Shown here piece by piece: positions 13,687 through 15,183 of a stretch of DNA of 15,183 nucleotides. Made by a program: the position numbers and the translations under genes. Origin of the DNA: DASSKF01 sp035690725 (GTDB lineage: Bacteria; Actinomycetota; Actinomycetes; Actinomycetales; Dermatophilaceae); NCBI GenBank assembly GCA_035690725.1, contig DASSKF010000053.1, positions 1 through 15,183 of the forward strand, in the 5' to 3' direction. Each line of letters starts with the position of its first letter. Positions within the stretch are counted from its first letter, which is position 1. Below the pieces are notes generated by a model, which ran no database searches, was not told the origin of the DNA, and worked only from the letters and a program-made list of their open reading frames with translations.

Positions 13687-13785
13687 ATCTCGGGACTTCC
13701 CCGCCGACCTCGGGGCTTTCCCACCGACCTCGGGGCTCTCCCGCCAACCTCGGGACTCTCCCACGAACCTCGGGACTCTCCCGCC
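13687..13785. repeat. 20-bp tandem repeat, five copies
   Basis: Five head-to-tail units of 20 bases (13687, 13707, 13727, 13747, 13767; the last lacks its final base) share the core CTCGGGRCTYTCCC, for example ACCTCGGGACTCTCCCACGA. Divergence is only a few bases per unit. The period is not a multiple of three, and the array starts six bases past the hydrolase stop, so it is non-coding. Each unit holds a GGGA-GAG-TCCC type dyad when read on the minus strand. It ends about 45 bases upstream of the helicase -10 box. Confidence 0.9.
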
Positions 13786-13790
13786 CAGCA

Positions 13791-14648
13791 TCACGGGCTC
13801 GGTGGCAGCGGGTCGCCCGGCTGCCGGTCCTGTCCGCGCACCCGGTCGAGCCAGTCCCGCAGCAGCGCGGCCAGCAGGTCGGGCCGCTCGTGCGCGAGGG
13901 CGTGGCCGGCGCCGTCGACCACGGCGAGGGTGGCGTTCGGGTAGCGGTCCAGCAGGCCGGCGGCGTCGGCATACCCCGCAGTGGAGTCGCGGCGTCCCGC
14001 CACGATCAGGGTGGGCGCCGAGAACGGGCCCGAGCCGACGTCGACCGTCCACCGGCCGAACACGCGCGCCAACGCCGTCTCGTCCACCAGGGCCGTGCCG
14101 GGGGCCACGTGGTCGCGGTAGCGGCGGGCGGTCGCCGCTGTGCGCACGACGAAGTACTCGTCGAACCCTTCCCGCTGCTCCGGCTCGAGCTCGTCGTGGG
14201 CATCGGCGTCCTGCCGCACCACGGCGTGGTCAGGCACGTCCCCCGACTGCTCCCCCACCGGGCAGACCAGCGCCAACCCGAGCACGGCCTCTGGCCACCG
14301 GGCGGCCACGCCGCGAGCCAGGTACGCGCCGTAGGAGTGTCCCGCCAGCAGGACGGGGCCCCCGGCGAGCTGGTCGATGAAGGCGCCGAGCACCGTCACC
14401 ACGTCGTCGTTGCCCGTCAGCCCATCGCCGGTCGAGCGGCCCATTCCGGGCAGGTCCGGGTAGATGCGTCGCACGCCCTCGGCCGGAACGACGGCCTCGA
14501 GCGCTGCCTCGAACTCGCGGTGGTCGACCCCGGCACCGTGCAGCGCGACGAGCGGCAGGCCGGTGCCGTGCTCCACGTAGTGGACCACCACTGGGCACGG
14601 AATCGACCCGTCAAGGGAAGCGGGCAGGGTCAGGGAGCTGGTCGTCAT
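13791..14648 (-). CDS. Alpha/beta hydrolase
   Basis: This is an alpha/beta-fold hydrolase of 285 residues with a complete predicted catalytic triad. The oxyanion-hole segment is LVALHGAGVDHREF (33-46), the nucleophile elbow GHSYG carries S105, the acid is D221 in AGRRDST and the base is H249 in DGAGHALAHE. A PDLPGMGRS segment (64-72) is also typical. There is no signal peptide, so it is probably cytosolic. Substrate is unknown; esterase, lactonase or epoxide-type activities cannot be told apart. The ATG at 14648 was chosen because the fold begins just after it and the longer frame runs into the divergent promoter. Ribosome binding is weak (GAGG 15 bases upstream). It is divergent from the small membrane protein, and the 20-bp repeat array follows its stop. 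Confidence 0.85.
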   Translation of the reverse strand: MTTSSLTLPASLDGSIPCPVVVHYVEHGTGLPLVALHGAGVDHREFEAALEAVVPAEGVRRIYPDLPGMGRSTGDGLTGNDDVVTVLGAFIDQLAGGPVLLAGHSYGAYLARGVAARWPEAVLGLALVCPVGEQSGDVPDHAVVRQDADAHDELEPEQREGFDEYFVVRTAATARRYRDHVAPGTALVDETALARVFGRWTVDVGSGPFSAPTLIVAGRRDSTAGYADAAGLLDRYPNATLAVVDGAGHALAHERPDLLAALLRDWLDRVRGQDRQPGDPLPPSP

Positions 14649-14674
14649 ACCGGTCAAGACTGCCTCGCAGGTGG

Positions 14675-14682
14675 AATATCGT
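14675..14682. promoter_or_regulatory. Overlapping divergent -10 elements
   Basis: AATATCGT carries TATCGT on the plus strand (14677-14682), six bases before the GTG of the small membrane protein, and GATATT on the minus strand (14680-14675), in place to serve the hydrolase with a leader of about 20 bases. Overlap means the two promoters would compete. Confidence 0.4.
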
Positions 14683-14688
14683 CGGTCC

Positions 14689-14994
14689 GTGGTGCGTCGT
14701 GCGCTCGTCGGTCTGGGCGCCCTCGCGGTCCTCGCGGCGGGAGTCCTCCTGCTGGTGCCGCTGCGAGCCGACGGGGTGTCCGGCAACGCGATCTCGCCGC
14801 GCTACTCCGACTTCGGGTGGTTCTCCTACGAGCCGTTGCCCGAGCACGCCACGATCGCCGACCTGCGCGCAGCCGGGGTGCGGGCGCCCCAGGACGCGGT
14901 CGCGGACCGGCGCCGCGAGGCGGCGGTGACCGCCGCGGCCGGGGCCACGCTGCTCGGCACGGGCGTGCTGCTGCACCGCCGGCGACTCGGGTAG
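14689..14994 (+). CDS. Small membrane protein, function unknown
   Basis: This is a 101-residue protein that I do not recognise. It has an N-terminal membrane segment after MVRR (about 5-25, ALVGLGALAVLAAGVLLLVPL), a central polar region including SPRYSDFGWFSYEPLPEHATIADLRAAGV, and a second hydrophobic segment (about 78-95) ending in a basic HRRRLG tail. With both ends basic, the likely form is two membrane helices and an extracytoplasmic loop holding the aromatic YSDFGWFSYEPL patch. The GTG at 14689 was chosen because TATCGT lies six bases upstream, which fits a leaderless mRNA; GTG at 14692 or 14671 are alternatives. Codon use shows the strong third-position GC of real genes here. Confidence 0.75.
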   Translation: MVRRALVGLGALAVLAAGVLLLVPLRADGVSGNAISPRYSDFGWFSYEPLPEHATIADLRAAGVRAPQDAVADRRREAAVTAAAGATLLGTGVLLHRRRLG

Positions 14995-15052
14995 CTCCGC
15001 CGATCTCGCTCGTCAGCAAGGGCGGAGACCTTTCCCGCAACGGGTGAGGTCT
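14995..15052 (+). terminator. Two hairpins after the small membrane protein gene
   Basis: CTCCGCC (14995-15001) can pair with GGCGGAG (15021-15027) around a long loop. Partly overlapping it, AGACCT (15026-15031) pairs with AGGTCT (15047-15052) around an inner CCCG/CGGG stem and CAA loop. Either could end the upstream transcript or act in the leader of the following acetyltransferase gene. The two share bases 15026-15027 and cannot both form fully. Confidence 0.4.
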
Positions 15053-15067
15053 GCGAGCATCGGGACC

Positions 15068-15183
15068 ATGTCCGAGGACACCCGGGAGGCGGCCTACACC
15101 GCCCGGCCGCTCACGACTGACACGTGGCCCGACTTCGCTGCGCTCGTGGAGGCGAACAACGGCGTCTGGGGTGGCTGCTGGTG
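15068..15183 (+). CDS. GNAT family N-acetyltransferase, N-terminal part (partial)
   Basis: The frame starts MSEDTREAAYTARPLTTDTW and continues PDFAALVEANNGVWGGCW before the window ends. The TW-x-x-FAALVE-x-NNGVWGGCW pattern is that of a group of actinobacterial GNAT-type acetyltransferases. The acetyl-CoA-binding motif lies beyond the edge, so the catalytic part cannot be checked. The substrate is unknown. The ATG has no good Shine-Dalgarno; GAGCAT seven bases upstream is only a weak -10 candidate. Confidence 0.7.
   Translation, partial: MSEDTREAAYTARPLTTDTWPDFAALVEANNGVWGGCW

Noticed and set aside
13266..13972. Repeat-containing protein frames across the 20-bp tandem array
   Set aside because: The 20-base period shifts frame each unit, and the frames overlap the real hydrolase and helicase genes; the repeat is non-coding DNA.

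Overview
The window comes from a high-GC actinobacterial chromosome, most likely Micrococcales and plausibly the Intrasporangiaceae/Ornithinimicrobium neighbourhood. The pointers are a strong G/C third-position bias, frequent GTG starts, extended -10 boxes lying 6-7 bases in front of start codons (leaderless transcription), and the core gene set comEA/comEC, holA, rpsT, leuS. The family-level placement is inference. There is no phage, IS element, CRISPR array, tRNA or rRNA. This is core chromosome in which the interest lies in the intergenic RNA and regulatory regions.

Layout, left to right. 1-1596 carries comEC (5' part only, running off the left edge) and comEA on the minus strand, overlapping by 4 bases: the DNA-uptake channel and its DNA receptor. 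1597-2015 is a 419-base non-coding interval packed with five stem-loops. 2016-2978 is a plus-strand TrmB/LuxR-type regulator that converges on a membrane-anchored metallophosphoesterase (2992-4767, minus). 4862-9292 is a tight minus-strand operon leuS-degV-plsY: leucyl-tRNA synthetase, a fatty-acid-binding DegV protein and the acyl-phosphate:glycerol-3-phosphate acyltransferase. 9293-9466 is a leuS leader with a leaderless 11-residue peptide holding three consecutive Leu codons and a terminator-like hairpin, i.e. a leucine attenuator. rpsT (9636-9896) has its own terminator, a promoter and a long structured 5' leader. holA (10223-11236) follows a DinG/XPD-type Fe-S helicase (11263-13629) on the same strand. 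A five-copy 20-bp tandem repeat lies directly upstream of the helicase promoter. The right end has an alpha/beta hydrolase (minus) divergent from a small two-TM membrane protein (plus), then the start of a GNAT acetyltransferase (plus, cut by the right edge).

How the parts relate. DegV proteins of the FakB type deliver fatty acids for phosphorylation to acyl-phosphate, which is the PlsY substrate, so degV-plsY makes biochemical sense as a pair; its coupling to leuS would put membrane-lipid synthesis under a leucine-charging signal. holA and rpsT, which in many actinobacteria sit directly beside comEC, are here separated from it by about 9 kb of other genes. The most notable items are the leuS attenuator, the dense stem-loop array between comEA and the regulator, the structured rpsT leader, the recurring TANNNT-N6/7-start architecture and an over-represented GGCATAC heptamer.
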